35,068 nucleotides of DNA from Treponema_C sp050937815 (GCF_050937815.1 NZ_JACDIJ010000017.1:1-35068); one strand, 5' to 3'; numbered from the stretch's first letter, positions 24,085 through 32,785 are shown. A program made the numbers and translations. The notes: generated from the letters alone by a model not told the origin.

Positions 24085-24657
24085 ATGGCTCAAGTATTAA
24101 AAGAAGAAGTAAAAAATAAAATACTCGCTGCGGCTGTAAAGGTCTTTTATGAAAAAGATTATAGGTCTGCAAAACTCACGGACATTGCGGAAAAAGCCGA
24201 TGTTCCCGTCGCTCTTATTTACACATATTTTAAAGATAAAGCTTCTTTGTTTGATGAGGTAGTCGGCGGTATTCTTAATCGAATCATTAAAATGATGGAA
24301 GAAGAAGAAAAAATGGAAGCCGGCAGCCCTTACGAAAGATTTACCCAAGGCGGAGGCATTCAGCTTCCGGAGCTTTTACGGGAAAGAATCAAGCTCATTA
24401 TTTTAATTGATAAAAGTTCGGGAACCAAACATGAAAGTGCAAAAGATATGTGGGTTAAGCGGTTGGAGCAGCATATAAAAGACGGCTTAAAACGGTATTC
24501 AAAAACAAAACACGATCCCATGCTTGCCCATATCTTAGCAAATAATTATGTGGAAAATCTGATGGAAATTGCACGGCATTATAAAAATGAAAAATGGGCC
24601 GAAGATATGCTCTTTGTTCTTAATAAATGCTATTTTAACGGCGTTGAATCACTGTAA
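24085..24657 (+). CDS. TetR/AcrR-family transcriptional repressor
   Basis: A 190-residue regulator. The N-terminal helix-turn-helix (about 10-60) reads KNKILAAAVKVFYEKDY.SAKLTDIAEKADVPVALIYTYFKDKASLFDEVV, the standard TetR DNA-binding domain. The rest (~65-190) is a helical ligand-binding/dimerisation part with no recognisable effector pocket. ATAGGG precedes the ATG. It lies upstream of, and on the same strand as, the ABC-MATE-ABC genes. Inverted repeats of one geometry sit at its own promoter and ahead of the ABC gene, so it most likely represses both itself and the efflux genes and is released by a substrate of the pumps. Confidence 0.9.
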   Translation: MAQVLKEEVKNKILAAAVKVFYEKDYRSAKLTDIAEKADVPVALIYTYFKDKASLFDEVVGGILNRIIKMMEEEEKMEAGSPYERFTQGGGIQLPELLRERIKLIILIDKSSGTKHESAKDMWVKRLEQHIKDGLKRYSKTKHDPMLAHILANNYVENLMEIARHYKNEKWAEDMLFVLNKCYFNGVESL

Positions 24658-24733
24658 TTTAAATGTCCGCATTTTGTGAGGATGAAAAACGGTAAAAACT
24701 GACTTTGAAGTTAGCGACAGAAAACTTTTAGCT

Positions 24734-24759
24734 TAATATTGAATTAAAATTCAATATTA
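24734..24759 (+). promoter_or_regulatory. Candidate TetR operator 2 (perfect inverted repeat before the efflux genes)
   Basis: TAATATTGAATT, AA, AATTCAATATTA: a perfect 12-bp inverted repeat ending 19 nt before the ATG of the first ABC gene. Its inner 10-4-10 core matches operator 1. TAATAT at the left edge could serve as a -10, but the -35 (TTAGCG at 24711) is weak. A further half-like ATTCAATTTT follows at 24759-24768. Confidence 0.75.
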
Positions 24760-24778
24760 TTCAATTTTAGGAGTTTGT

Positions 24779-26500
24779 ATGAATGAAAAAGAATTGAAAA
24801 AACAGGTAACGGGTAAAAACTTTTTACCCAATCTGCTGCTTGCTCTTAAAATAGTATTTGACCTGATACCCCAGGTTTTATTGGTGCTGATGATAAGCAA
24901 ATTGTTTTCAAAAGAAATTACGCAACCGCATTTTAAAATGTTCATTACGGGTATGCTGATTTCTTTTGTTTTAAAAGCTGTGTTTAACTATCTTGCAACA
25001 AAGACAGCTCATGACAGAGCTTTCGGCAAATTGACGGAGTTACGGCTTGCAATAATCGATCACTTAAAAAAACTCACTTTAGGCTTTTTTAAAAAGCATA
25101 ACACGGGCGAGCTTACCAGTATTATCGAACACGATGTAGAGCAGGTCGAAATATATCTTGCTCACGGGCTTCCTGAAATTATGTCGGCAACCCTTCTTCC
25201 CGCCTTGGTTTTTATTGCAATGCTTTTTATAGATTACAGACTTGCTTTGATAATGATTGCAGGGGTTCCGCTCATGTTTCTTGTAAAAGAATTATCCGCA
25301 AAGACAATGCAAAAAAGATTTCAAATGTATTTTTCGAGAGAAATGAAGATGAGGGAAGACATGATGGAATATGTAAAAAACATTGCCGTTATAAAGGCTT
25401 TTGCAAAAGAAGAAAGCTTTAGCGGACAAACTTTGGCTTCTGCACGCTCTTATGTTCAGGATGTAAAAAAGAGTATGGGTGCCGTTACGGGCCCGATGGT
25501 TCTCATAGATATTTTTATGGAAGCCGGAACTGTTGCGGTTATGATTTTAGGGAGCATTTTGCTCTTACATCAAAATATTTCTACGGCGCAATTTATACTG
25601 TCCGTTATTTTATCTTCGGTCTTTGTGTCGGCGATAAGTAAAACGGCAACCCTTCATCATTTTTCCATCGTGTTTACCGAAAAAATCAAAAGCATAGCCA
25701 AGATTTTATGTGCTCCTCTTTCAAAAGAAAAAATCAGCGAACAATTAAAACCCGGCGACATAGAATTTACAAATGTAAATTTTAAGTACGAAAAAGACGG
25801 CTTTGCCTTACAAGATATCAATTTAAAATTTACGGAAACCGGTTTAAATGCTCTTGTCGGTCCCAGCGGCTGCGGCAAAAGCACCCTTGCAAATCTCATT
25901 ATGGGATTTTGGGATGTCGATTCAGGTTTGCTCACCATTTCGGGCAAAGATATTTCGCGCTATGACACGGACAGTATTTCCGCCCTTATAGGAAGTGTCC
26001 AGCAGGAAGTTATCCTTTTTAATATGAGCATCTTCGAAAATATTGCAATCGGTAAGGCGGGAGCTTCTGAAGCGGAAGTTATAGAAGCCGCTAAAAAAGC
26101 ACGGTGCCACGATTTTATTTCCGCCCTGCCTAGGGGCTACAACACAAAAGTCGGCGAGATGGGCGTAAAACTTTCAGGCGGAGAAAAACAGCGCATTTCC
26201 ATCGCACGAATGATTCTTAAAAATGCTCCGATTTTAATTTTGGACGAAGCGATGGCCGCCGTCGACAGCGAAAACGAAAAACTCATAAACGAAGCCGTCG
26301 AAGAATTAAGAAAAAATAAAACGGTCATCACGATAGCCCATCATCTGAACACAATCCGCAACGCCGATCAAATTGTAGTTATGGACAAGGGCCGCATTTT
26401 GGATTCGGGAGCACATACCGAATTGATAAACCGCTGTCCCTTTTATAAAGAAATGGTAGACGCTCAAAATAAAGTGGACAGCTGGAACGTTGCAGGGTAA
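24779..26500 (+). CDS. ABC exporter half-transporter (permease-ATPase), first of pair
   Basis: A 573-residue type IV ABC exporter subunit. The N-terminal membrane domain has about six helices (~20-310). The ATPase domain (~325-573) has Walker A GPSGCGKST (361-369), Q-loop VQQE, signature LSGGEKQ (465-471), Walker B ILILDE (485-490) with the catalytic Glu490, and H-loop His521 in IAHHLNTI. All catalytic residues are present. The partner is probably the gene at 27889, also 573 residues, so a heterodimeric pump is expected. TAGGAG precedes the ATG, and the operator at 24734 lies directly upstream. Substrate unknown; TetR control fits multidrug or peptide/siderophore-type export. Confidence 0.9.
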   Translation: MNEKELKKQVTGKNFLPNLLLALKIVFDLIPQVLLVLMISKLFSKEITQPHFKMFITGMLISFVLKAVFNYLATKTAHDRAFGKLTELRLAIIDHLKKLTLGFFKKHNTGELTSIIEHDVEQVEIYLAHGLPEIMSATLLPALVFIAMLFIDYRLALIMIAGVPLMFLVKELSAKTMQKRFQMYFSREMKMREDMMEYVKNIAVIKAFAKEESFSGQTLASARSYVQDVKKSMGAVTGPMVLIDIFMEAGTVAVMILGSILLLHQNISTAQFILSVILSSVFVSAISKTATLHHFSIVFTEKIKSIAKILCAPLSKEKISEQLKPGDIEFTNVNFKYEKDGFALQDINLKFTETGLNALVGPSGCGKSTLANLIMGFWDVDSGLLTISGKDISRYDTDSISALIGSVQQEVILFNMSIFENIAIGKAGASEAEVIEAAKKARCHDFISALPRGYNTKVGEMGVKLSGGEKQRISIARMILKNAPILILDEAMAAVDSENEKLINEAVEELRKNKTVITIAHHLNTIRNADQIVVMDKGRILDSGAHTELINRCPFYKEMVDAQNKVDSWNVAG

Positions 26501-26526
26501 TTAGAGAGTACTTTAACGGAGGTTTT

Positions 26527-27879
26527 ATGAATAAAGATAAACTTATATTTATTGAAAACGGCGATTTGCGGAAAGTTCTTTTGGCGATGGGACTGCCGAT
26601 GACTGCCGGTATGATTGTTACCGCTCTTTACAATGCGGCGGATGCATATTTTGTGTCGGGGCTGGGAAACAGTGCGTTTGCAGCAGTGAGCATTGTGTTT
26701 CCGCTTATGCAGATTATCCTCGGTATCGCTCTGACGTTCAGTAACGGAGCGGCATCGTATATCGCGCGGCTTTTGGGCGCGGGCAGCATTCCCCGTGCGC
26801 AAAACACCGCGGCAACGGCGGTCAGCTTTGCACTGGGAAGCTCGGCGGCGGTGATTGCATTTTTTTTGCTCTTTCTTGAGCCTGTTTTGCGCTTTGCGGG
26901 AGCGTCAGAGTCCACCCTTTACACCGCCGAAGTGTATGCACGCATTATCATCATTTCAGGCTTTTTTACCGTCTTCAATGTTACGGCGGGAGGGATTTTA
27001 ACGGCGCAGGGCAAGCCGCACAAAACCATGCTGATGATGAGCACAGGAGCCGCTTTGAATATCATTTTGGATCCGATTTTTATTTATCCGCTCGGCATGG
27101 GCGTTGCAGGGGCCGCTTACGCAACGGCGGTATCGCAGGGACTTTCAACACTTTTATACACAATCGAAATAAACAAAAAAGATAACGCCGTACATTTCAG
27201 CTTCCGTTACACCGTATGCGATAAAGAAATACTTGCACAGATTTTTAAAATAGGCTTTCCGATATTCCTGTATCAATTTTTTGCATCGGCGGCAATCGGA
27301 TTAACGAACAAGGCAGCTGCTCCCTACGGCGATGAAGTGATTTCGGCAATGGGAATCATGCTGCGCGTAACGGCGATCGGCTTATACATTGTGTTCGGCT
27401 TCACCAAGGGGCTGCTGCCTGTCATCGGCATAAATTACGGAGCGGGCAACATGCAGCGGGTAAAAGAGGCAGTGCGCATTACCAACAAATGGGGCGCGGT
27501 TTTTTGCACCGCATTTGCGCTCATACTAATCGGAACCTATCCGTTTATCATCAAACTCTTTTCGCACAACGCCTCCGCATTTTTAAAAGACACCGCCGCA
27601 AAAGCCCTCATTTACAACGGCATTGTCTTCATCTTCTTTGCGTATCAAAGCGTGTACTGTGCAGCCTTTTCCGCAATGGGTAAGGCAAAGGAAGGAGGAC
27701 TGCTCAACCTTTCGCGGCAAGGACTGTTTTTTATCCCGCTGATTTTCATCCTCCCGAAACTCTTCGGCTTAACGGGACTCCTCTTCGTCCAACCCGCCGC
27801 AGACCTCTGCACCGTCCTTTTAACAAAATACTTCTTAGTCAAAAACAGAGCACTGTTTAAGGGAACGGAGAATAATTAA
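26527..27879 (+). CDS. MATE-family multidrug/sodium efflux transporter
   Basis: A 450-residue membrane protein with the expected twelve hydrophobic segments in two halves. The N-terminal MATE signature region is GLPMTAGMIVTALYNAADAYFVSGLGNSAFAAVSIVFP, and LLGAG, GGILTAQGKPHKTM and LGMGVAGAAYATAVSQG are typical of the NorM/DinF superfamily. MATE proteins export cationic compounds using a Na+ or H+ gradient. ACGGAGG lies before the ATG. By eye the gene is clearly more GC-rich than the ABC genes on both sides, which suggests that it was inserted between two genes that once were adjacent. It is separated from them by 26 and 9 nt, and so is co-transcribed. Confidence 0.92.
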   Translation: MNKDKLIFIENGDLRKVLLAMGLPMTAGMIVTALYNAADAYFVSGLGNSAFAAVSIVFPLMQIILGIALTFSNGAASYIARLLGAGSIPRAQNTAATAVSFALGSSAAVIAFFLLFLEPVLRFAGASESTLYTAEVYARIIIISGFFTVFNVTAGGILTAQGKPHKTMLMMSTGAALNIILDPIFIYPLGMGVAGAAYATAVSQGLSTLLYTIEINKKDNAVHFSFRYTVCDKEILAQIFKIGFPIFLYQFFASAAIGLTNKAAAPYGDEVISAMGIMLRVTAIGLYIVFGFTKGLLPVIGINYGAGNMQRVKEAVRITNKWGAVFCTAFALILIGTYPFIIKLFSHNASAFLKDTAAKALIYNGIVFIFFAYQSVYCAAFSAMGKAKEGGLLNLSRQGLFFIPLIFILPKLFGLTGLLFVQPAADLCTVLLTKYFLVKNRALFKGTENN

Positions 27880-27888
27880 GGAGTATTT

Positions 27889-29610
27889 ATGTATAAAGAA
27901 TTATTTGCATGTTTGAGTAAGAAGGGAAAAATCGATGTATGTATTTCGTCATTGTTTTTTACATTGTACGGATTAAGCTCGGTGGGAATGCTTCTTACGG
28001 TGTTTTCGATTTTGTTTAAGATTAATGAGGGAACTCAAGTTGAGGGGCTCTATGTTGATTTTGCGGTTTTGATAGGCTTGGTTATTTTTAAGGGTCTTTG
28101 CAATATGATTGCAGACTTAAAAAAACACGGGGCAGGCTTTGATGTGGTGCAGCAAATAAGGGAGCGTATGATTGTAAAATTAAAACTCTTTAGTTTGGGC
28201 TTTTATACGAATGAGCGGTTGGGAGAATTAAACACGATTCTTCATAAGGATGTGGACAATATGTCAATGGTGGTAGGGCACATGTGGCCAAGGATGTTTG
28301 GCGATTTTCTTATCGCCCTTGCGGTTTTTACAGGTCTAGCCTTCATCAATATGAAGTTTGCCCTTATTATGGCAGCCTCGCTTCCGCTTGCACTTTTCTA
28401 TCTTTTTTACACAATTAAAAAGGCGCAAAAAATTGAAAGCCGAAACAATTCAGCCCTTGCCGATATGGTAAGTTTATTTGTCGAGTATGTGCGCGGTATT
28501 CCTGTGTTAAAAAGTTTTTCGCATAATAAGAGCCTTGACAATGAACTTTTTGAAAAGACAAAAATATTCGGCGAAACAAGCAAGTCATCTTCCCGATTTA
28601 AAGCAAGACAGCTTTCGGTTTTTTCGTTTTTAATCGATGCAGGATATTTTGTTCTTTTAGTTTATTCGGGTCTTGCCGCACTTAAAGGGAGTATTAATGT
28701 ACTTGACTTTATGATTATCGCTGTAGTTTCAAAAGAATTTTATAAACCCTTTGCGGCTATGGAAACTCACTACATGTATTATGTGTCGGCGGTAGATAGC
28801 TATCACCGCTTAGGTAAAATTCTTCATGCCGAGGTAATAGCCGATAAAACGGACGGCATCATTCCTTTACAAAACGATATTGTTTTTGAAGATGTGGAAT
28901 TTTCTTATGAAGAAGATAAGTTTAAAATGGAAAAGGTAAGTTTTACTGTTCCGGAGAAAACAATGACGGCCCTCGCAGGAGAATCGGGAAGCGGTAAGAC
29001 GACAATAACGAATTTGCTTTTGCGGTTTTACGATGTACAAGCAGGGAGCATTAAGATCGGCGGTGCCGATATCCGCGATATTCCCTATGACGAGCTTTTG
29101 GACAGAATCGGCATTGTTATGCAAAACGTACAGCTTTTTGATAACACAATCGAAGAAAATATCCGCGTCGGGAAAAAAGTTGCTTCCAAAGAAGAAATTA
29201 TTGAGGCTTGCAAAAAAGCGAGGATACACGATTTTATTATGAGCCTTCCCGATAATTACGCAACCGATATAGGCGAAAACGGAGGTCTCTTATCCGGCGG
29301 ACAGCGTCAGCGTATTTCGATTGCACGAGCTTTTTTAAAAGACGCTCCGATTTTAATTCTCGATGAGATGACAAGCAATGTCGACCCCGTAAACGAATCC
29401 CTTATTCAAGAAGCAATCACAGAGCTTTCAAAAAACAGAACGGTACTGGTCATCGCTCATCATTTAAAGACTATCCAAAAAGCTGATCAAATCCTCATAT
29501 TCCAAAAGGGGAGCCTTGTCGAAAAAGGAAAACACGATGAGCTTTTAAAAAACGGAACTTACTACAAGCGGCTTTGGAAAGCGCAGTGCGGGAGCGGTAT
29601 AGAAAGGTAA
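27889..29610 (+). CDS. ABC exporter half-transporter (permease-ATPase), second of pair
   Basis: A 573-residue ABC exporter subunit with six predicted helices (~15-315) and a C-terminal ATPase: Walker A GESGSGKTT (about 365), Q-loop VMQNVQ, signature LSGGQRQR, Walker B ILILDE with a usual catalytic Glu, and IAHHLKTI as H-loop. The membrane half contains VEYVRGIPVLKSFSHNK, the coupling region. It starts 9 nt after the MATE stop behind AAGGAG. It shares the AHHLxTI variant of the H-loop with the first ABC gene (most exporters have AHRL), which supports the view that the two are a matched pair. Substrate not predictable. Confidence 0.9.
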   Translation: MYKELFACLSKKGKIDVCISSLFFTLYGLSSVGMLLTVFSILFKINEGTQVEGLYVDFAVLIGLVIFKGLCNMIADLKKHGAGFDVVQQIRERMIVKLKLFSLGFYTNERLGELNTILHKDVDNMSMVVGHMWPRMFGDFLIALAVFTGLAFINMKFALIMAASLPLALFYLFYTIKKAQKIESRNNSALADMVSLFVEYVRGIPVLKSFSHNKSLDNELFEKTKIFGETSKSSSRFKARQLSVFSFLIDAGYFVLLVYSGLAALKGSINVLDFMIIAVVSKEFYKPFAAMETHYMYYVSAVDSYHRLGKILHAEVIADKTDGIIPLQNDIVFEDVEFSYEEDKFKMEKVSFTVPEKTMTALAGESGSGKTTITNLLLRFYDVQAGSIKIGGADIRDIPYDELLDRIGIVMQNVQLFDNTIEENIRVGKKVASKEEIIEACKKARIHDFIMSLPDNYATDIGENGGLLSGGQRQRISIARAFLKDAPILILDEMTSNVDPVNESLIQEAITELSKNRTVLVIAHHLKTIQKADQILIFQKGSLVEKGKHDELLKNGTYYKRLWKAQCGSGIER

Positions 29611-29642
29611 TGTTGTATGTACATTTTTTATCTTCGCACTAC

Positions 29643-29671
29643 TTGCCGAAAAAAAAGCTTTTTTGTAAAAT
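29643..29671 (+). promoter_or_regulatory. Promoter of the cysteine-cluster gene
   Basis: TTGCCG (29643-29648) and TAAAAT (29666-29671), spaced 17 nt. The -10 ends 9 nt before the ATG at 29681, leaving an untranslated leader of only a few nucleotides. The spacer contains the palindrome AAAAAAGCTTTTTT (29651-29664). Confidence 0.6.
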
Positions 29672-29680
29672 GTGCAAATT

Positions 29681-30355
29681 ATGAAAGAAGCCCAAGCTTT
29701 TGCCGGCACAAAGATGTTCGATGTTTTGAATGCCGTCGATGCCGTATACAATGATATAGATAAAAGTCAAGCCTTATGGAAACAAAAAACGCCGGCGCCC
29801 TGTCCGGACGGCTGCGGCCGCTGCTGCGAGCATTTTGAACCGGATGTGTACGAATACGAAGCCCTTTATCTTGCAGCTTGGCTTCTTGTGCACGAAGAAA
29901 AACTTGCGGAAGAAATACGGCTGCACGGGGCGGATTTTTCGCTGAACCATACGGACGGCTGCCTTTTATTCGATCCCTACAATCCTTATCATTGCAGGGC
30001 TTACGGCGGGCGCTGCCTTATTTGCCGCCTTTTTGCCCATTCGGGAACGCGCGGTAAAGATATGAAAATGCGTTGGAAGCCGTGTAAGTTTATCGAAGGT
30101 GCCGGACAAAACCGGGAACACCGCGAGTACGGCGAAAATGAATTGCTTGAACGCTTCGGCTCTCTTCCGCCGGATATGGCGCAGGCTGCCGCCCGCCTTA
30201 TGGCTTTAAATCCCGAAAATACGGAAACCCGGCCGCTCCGCGAAGAGCTTCCTTGTGCAATAGAAAAGCTGAAGCTTATTTTGCGCTTTTTAACGCCGCC
30301 GGAACCGAATTCTCCGGAACCCGATTTACCCTCGCCGTGCCCTTTGAGTGCATAG
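29681..30355 (+). CDS. YkgJ-family cysteine-cluster protein
   Basis: A 224-residue soluble protein with the motif CxxxCxxCC (CPDGCGRCC at 41-49), and more cysteines in DGCLLFDPYNPYHCRAYGGRCLICRLF (about 92-118), the pattern of the YkgJ/UPF0153 family of putative zinc- or iron-chelating proteins. Biochemical role unknown in the family. The C-terminal ~40 residues are proline-rich (TPPEPNSPEPDLPSP). The ATG at 29681 is preferred; an in-frame GTG at 29672 abuts the -10 and would require transcription to begin upstream of it. Convergent with the hydantoinase-like gene (stops 75 nt apart), with no clear terminator between. Confidence 0.82.
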   Translation: MKEAQAFAGTKMFDVLNAVDAVYNDIDKSQALWKQKTPAPCPDGCGRCCEHFEPDVYEYEALYLAAWLLVHEEKLAEEIRLHGADFSLNHTDGCLLFDPYNPYHCRAYGGRCLICRLFAHSGTRGKDMKMRWKPCKFIEGAGQNREHREYGENELLERFGSLPPDMAQAAARLMALNPENTETRPLREELPCAIEKLKLILRFLTPPEPNSPEPDLPSPCPLSA

Positions 30356-30430
30356 TGGATGGGCATCTTGGTTCAGTTACGGCTGTTTTACCATGCCGGC
30401 CGTTTGTTTACCCTGTCGCTTTTATTCTTT

Positions 30431-32056
30431 TTACTCAAAGGCCGGATAGCCTGTTTTGCGGAACAAATAGCTTCCCTGCCTTTCTTCTATGACGCGGCCG
30501 TTTTTTACGCAAACTTTACCGCCTAAAAGAACGTATTTTGCCTGACCTTTGATTTCTATGCCTTCGTAGGGAGTGTAGCCGCCGCGATGTAAATTATTAT
30601 CGTCACCGATTACGGTCGAAACATCGGGATTCCATACAGTTATATCGGCTGCCGCTCCTCTGTTCAAACTGCCGCGCGACGGATAAAGGCCGAATATCTT
30701 CGCAGGGTTTTCGCTCATGAGTGCCGAAAATTGGGCGGGTGTTAAGCGGAAGCCCGGCGCAAGCTCTTTTTTTTCGGTTTTGTCTTGTTGAGCGGTGCAG
30801 GCGGCGGTAAAAATCAGTGCGGCCCGGTATTGGGCGCCCGAAATTCCCGGCGCTACCTTGGAAAAATTCTTTTTTGCCGCTTTTTCCTGTTCGGCAAAAT
30901 CGAATACCGCGTGATTCGAACAAATCACATCAAGGCAGGAATTGTCTTTTGCACCGGGTGCTTTATCCGCCTTTGTTTTCATCAATTCTTTTTGCAAAGC
31001 TTTTAAATCCGGCTTTTTTCGAAGCGGCGGGTTGCAGATAAAGCGCGCTCCGGCAAAACCTCCTTTTCGGTACAAGCTGTCGGTTAAAAGAAGATAGTGC
31101 GGACAGGTTCCGGCGAAAAAGTTTTGGCCGCGCTTTTTTGCAAGTTTTATCTGCTCCAAACTTTGTTTTGCCGATACGTTCAAAATATAAACGGGAATAT
31201 CGGCCATTTGAGCAAGGGCTAAAAAGCGGCTTATAGCTTCGGCTTCAACGGCAGGAGGGCGGCTTACAGGATGAGAGGACGGTCTTTTTTTTCGATTTTC
31301 AAGCTGTTCTTCAACAAGGTGTTTTACCATGTCGGCGTTTTCACAGTGGCAGCAAATTAAAGCTTTGTGTTCTTTTGCCGCGTTCAGTATTTCAAATATT
31401 TCAGGATCGCTTAATTGGATATTTTCTCCGGTCATATAGACTGCATAACTTGAAACGCCGCGCATAACGGTTTTTTCCATTTGTCCTTTTAATGCTTCGG
31501 CAGGACTCATTTGTTCTTTTTTTTGCTCCGCTTTTTGAGCGCCCTCTTGCCTCTCGGTATCTTCGTCATTTTTTTCGGCGGCTTCTTCGTCCGTCCGGAC
31601 GGCGGTTCCCACAGAGGTAACGGCTATGTGAAAGCCGTAATTACAGCTGCTTTTATGCAATGCGCTCGTATGCTGTTCATCCAAGGCGTCCTGCAAGCTT
31701 TGTCCTTTTTTTTGTACGGCGCAGTTGATAATCGATGTGGTGCCTCCGGCAAGGGCCGCCTTGGTTCCGCTTTCAAAATCGTCGGGACTGCAAACGGGAT
31801 CTTTTTCTCCCGGAATAAAGGCTTTTGTTTCCAGGCGCGTAAAAGCGTCGATAAAACCGGGAAAAACATAACAGCCTTCGGCGTCCAAAAGTTCGCTTTC
31901 GGCACGGCGCAGTAAACTGCCGAGTAAAAGATTCGGTTTTGTTTTTACGATTCGGCCGTTTTCAACAAGGATATCCGCTTTTTTTTCAATGCCGCCGGAA
32001 ACGACGACTCCGTTTGTAATGATAACACGCTGTGTGCAGTCTTTGGTGTCCGCCAT
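30431..32056 (-). CDS. Hydantoinase/dihydropyrimidinase-like protein lacking metal ligands (probable pseudoenzyme)
   Basis: A 541-residue amidohydrolase-fold protein. Family marks: ILVENGRIV, VFPGFIDAFTRLE, GGTTSIINCAV, ICCHCENADMV, FAGTCPHYLLL, FICNPPLR, NPAKIFGLYPSRGSLNRGAAADITVWNPD. Of the six metal ligands of an active enzyme, five are changed: the HxH pair is Phe72 and Arg74, the carbamylated lysine is Ala205, the histidine of the next strand is Asn293 and the catalytic aspartate is Asn381; only His237 remains. A highly charged insertion (~153-185) is also unusual. It is an intact, well-expressed-looking gene with its own promoter, so it may have a structural or regulatory job, as in animal CRMP proteins or inactive dihydroorotase subunits. 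No partner gene is nearby. Confidence 0.88.
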   Translation of the reverse strand: MADTKDCTQRVIITNGVVVSGGIEKKADILVENGRIVKTKPNLLLGSLLRRAESELLDAEGCYVFPGFIDAFTRLETKAFIPGEKDPVCSPDDFESGTKAALAGGTTSIINCAVQKKGQSLQDALDEQHTSALHKSSCNYGFHIAVTSVGTAVRTDEEAAEKNDEDTERQEGAQKAEQKKEQMSPAEALKGQMEKTVMRGVSSYAVYMTGENIQLSDPEIFEILNAAKEHKALICCHCENADMVKHLVEEQLENRKKRPSSHPVSRPPAVEAEAISRFLALAQMADIPVYILNVSAKQSLEQIKLAKKRGQNFFAGTCPHYLLLTDSLYRKGGFAGARFICNPPLRKKPDLKALQKELMKTKADKAPGAKDNSCLDVICSNHAVFDFAEQEKAAKKNFSKVAPGISGAQYRAALIFTAACTAQQDKTEKKELAPGFRLTPAQFSALMSENPAKIFGLYPSRGSLNRGAAADITVWNPDVSTVIGDDNNLHRGGYTPYEGIEIKGQAKYVLLGGKVCVKNGRVIEERQGSYLFRKTGYPAFE

Positions 32057-32062
32057 ACTTTG

Positions 32063-32071
32063 AGTATATCA
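32063..32071 (-). promoter_or_regulatory. Leaderless-type extended -10 promoter of the hydantoinase-like gene
   Basis: On the - strand TGATATACT: extended -10 TGn followed by TATACT (32063-32068), ending 6 nt before the ATG. The -35 (TAGTAA around 32086-32091) is poor, as often with an extended -10. Confidence 0.6.
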
Positions 32072-32139
32072 CAAGTATATTTTTTTTACTATAATTTAAA
32101 TTGTCTATAGGCCCCGCCGGCACGGCTGAAGCATACTCG

Positions 32140-32168
32140 TTGACACGGCGGCGGCATACGGGTAGTAT
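32140..32168 (+). promoter_or_regulatory. Leaderless-type promoter of pth
   Basis: TTGACA (32140-32145) and TAGTAT (32163-32168) with exactly 17 nt between, the -10 ending 6 nt before the ATG at 32175. The 6 nt (TTACAA) contain no ribosome-binding site. Confidence 0.75.
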
Positions 32169-32174
32169 TTACAA

Positions 32175-32759
32175 ATGGATTTAATAGAAATGGCAGTGTT
32201 TTTGGGAAATTACGGCACACAATACAAAAAAAACCGCCACAATGCGGCGTGGCTTTTTGCCGATTCCGTATCCGCGCTGTCCTGCGCAAACTGGAGTGCA
32301 AAGTTTAAGGGCGAGGCGGCAAGCATAACGGCCGGAGGACGGAAAATTCAGCTTTTAAAGCCGCACACCTTTATGAACCTTTCCGGCGAAAGCATTGTAC
32401 CGGCCGCTTCTTTTTATAAGATAAAACCGGAGCGTATTTTAATCGTTCATGACGAATTGGAACTGCCTGCGGGTACCTTCGGCTTAAAATATGCGGGCGG
32501 CTTGGGCGGGCACAACGGACTGCGCTCTGCAAAATCTTGTTTGGGAACGGCCGACTTTTGGCGGCTTCGTTTCGGCATAGGACGTCCCCCTCACGATGAC
32601 GTGTCGTCCTGGGTACTCGGCGATTTTTCTTCCGGCGAAAAAGCGGCGATGAATGCCGCCTTTGAAGCGGCAACCCCCTTGTTTGAAGCCCTCTTAACGC
32701 AGGAGCCGGACAGCCTCCTTGACAAGTGGAAAAAAGTCAAAGCAAACCTTGACGAATAA
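32175..32759 (+). CDS. pth: Peptidyl-tRNA hydrolase
   Basis: A 194-residue bacterial Pth that recycles peptidyl-tRNA dropped from ribosomes. The residues important in the E. coli enzyme are in place: Asn12 (FLGNYG), His22 (NRHN, catalytic), Asn68 (TFMNLSG), Asp93 (VHDELELPAG) and His113 with GGHNGLRS. One change from the usual form is GNYG for GNPG. The start is the ATG 6 nt after the promoter; a second ATG at 32190 would shorten the conserved first strand. mazG follows 26 nt later and is likely co-transcribed. Confidence 0.95.
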   Translation: MDLIEMAVFLGNYGTQYKKNRHNAAWLFADSVSALSCANWSAKFKGEAASITAGGRKIQLLKPHTFMNLSGESIVPAASFYKIKPERILIVHDELELPAGTFGLKYAGGLGGHNGLRSAKSCLGTADFWRLRFGIGRPPHDDVSSWVLGDFSSGEKAAMNAAFEAATPLFEALLTQEPDSLLDKWKKVKANLDE

Positions 32760-32785
32760 AAGGGCTATGCATAAAAGGACTATAT

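Noticed and set aside
29651..29664. AAAAAAGCTTTTTT palindrome as a terminator of the ABC operon.
   Set aside because: There is no loop, and it sits in the 17-nt spacer of a well-formed promoter for the next gene; a terminator role is unsupported.
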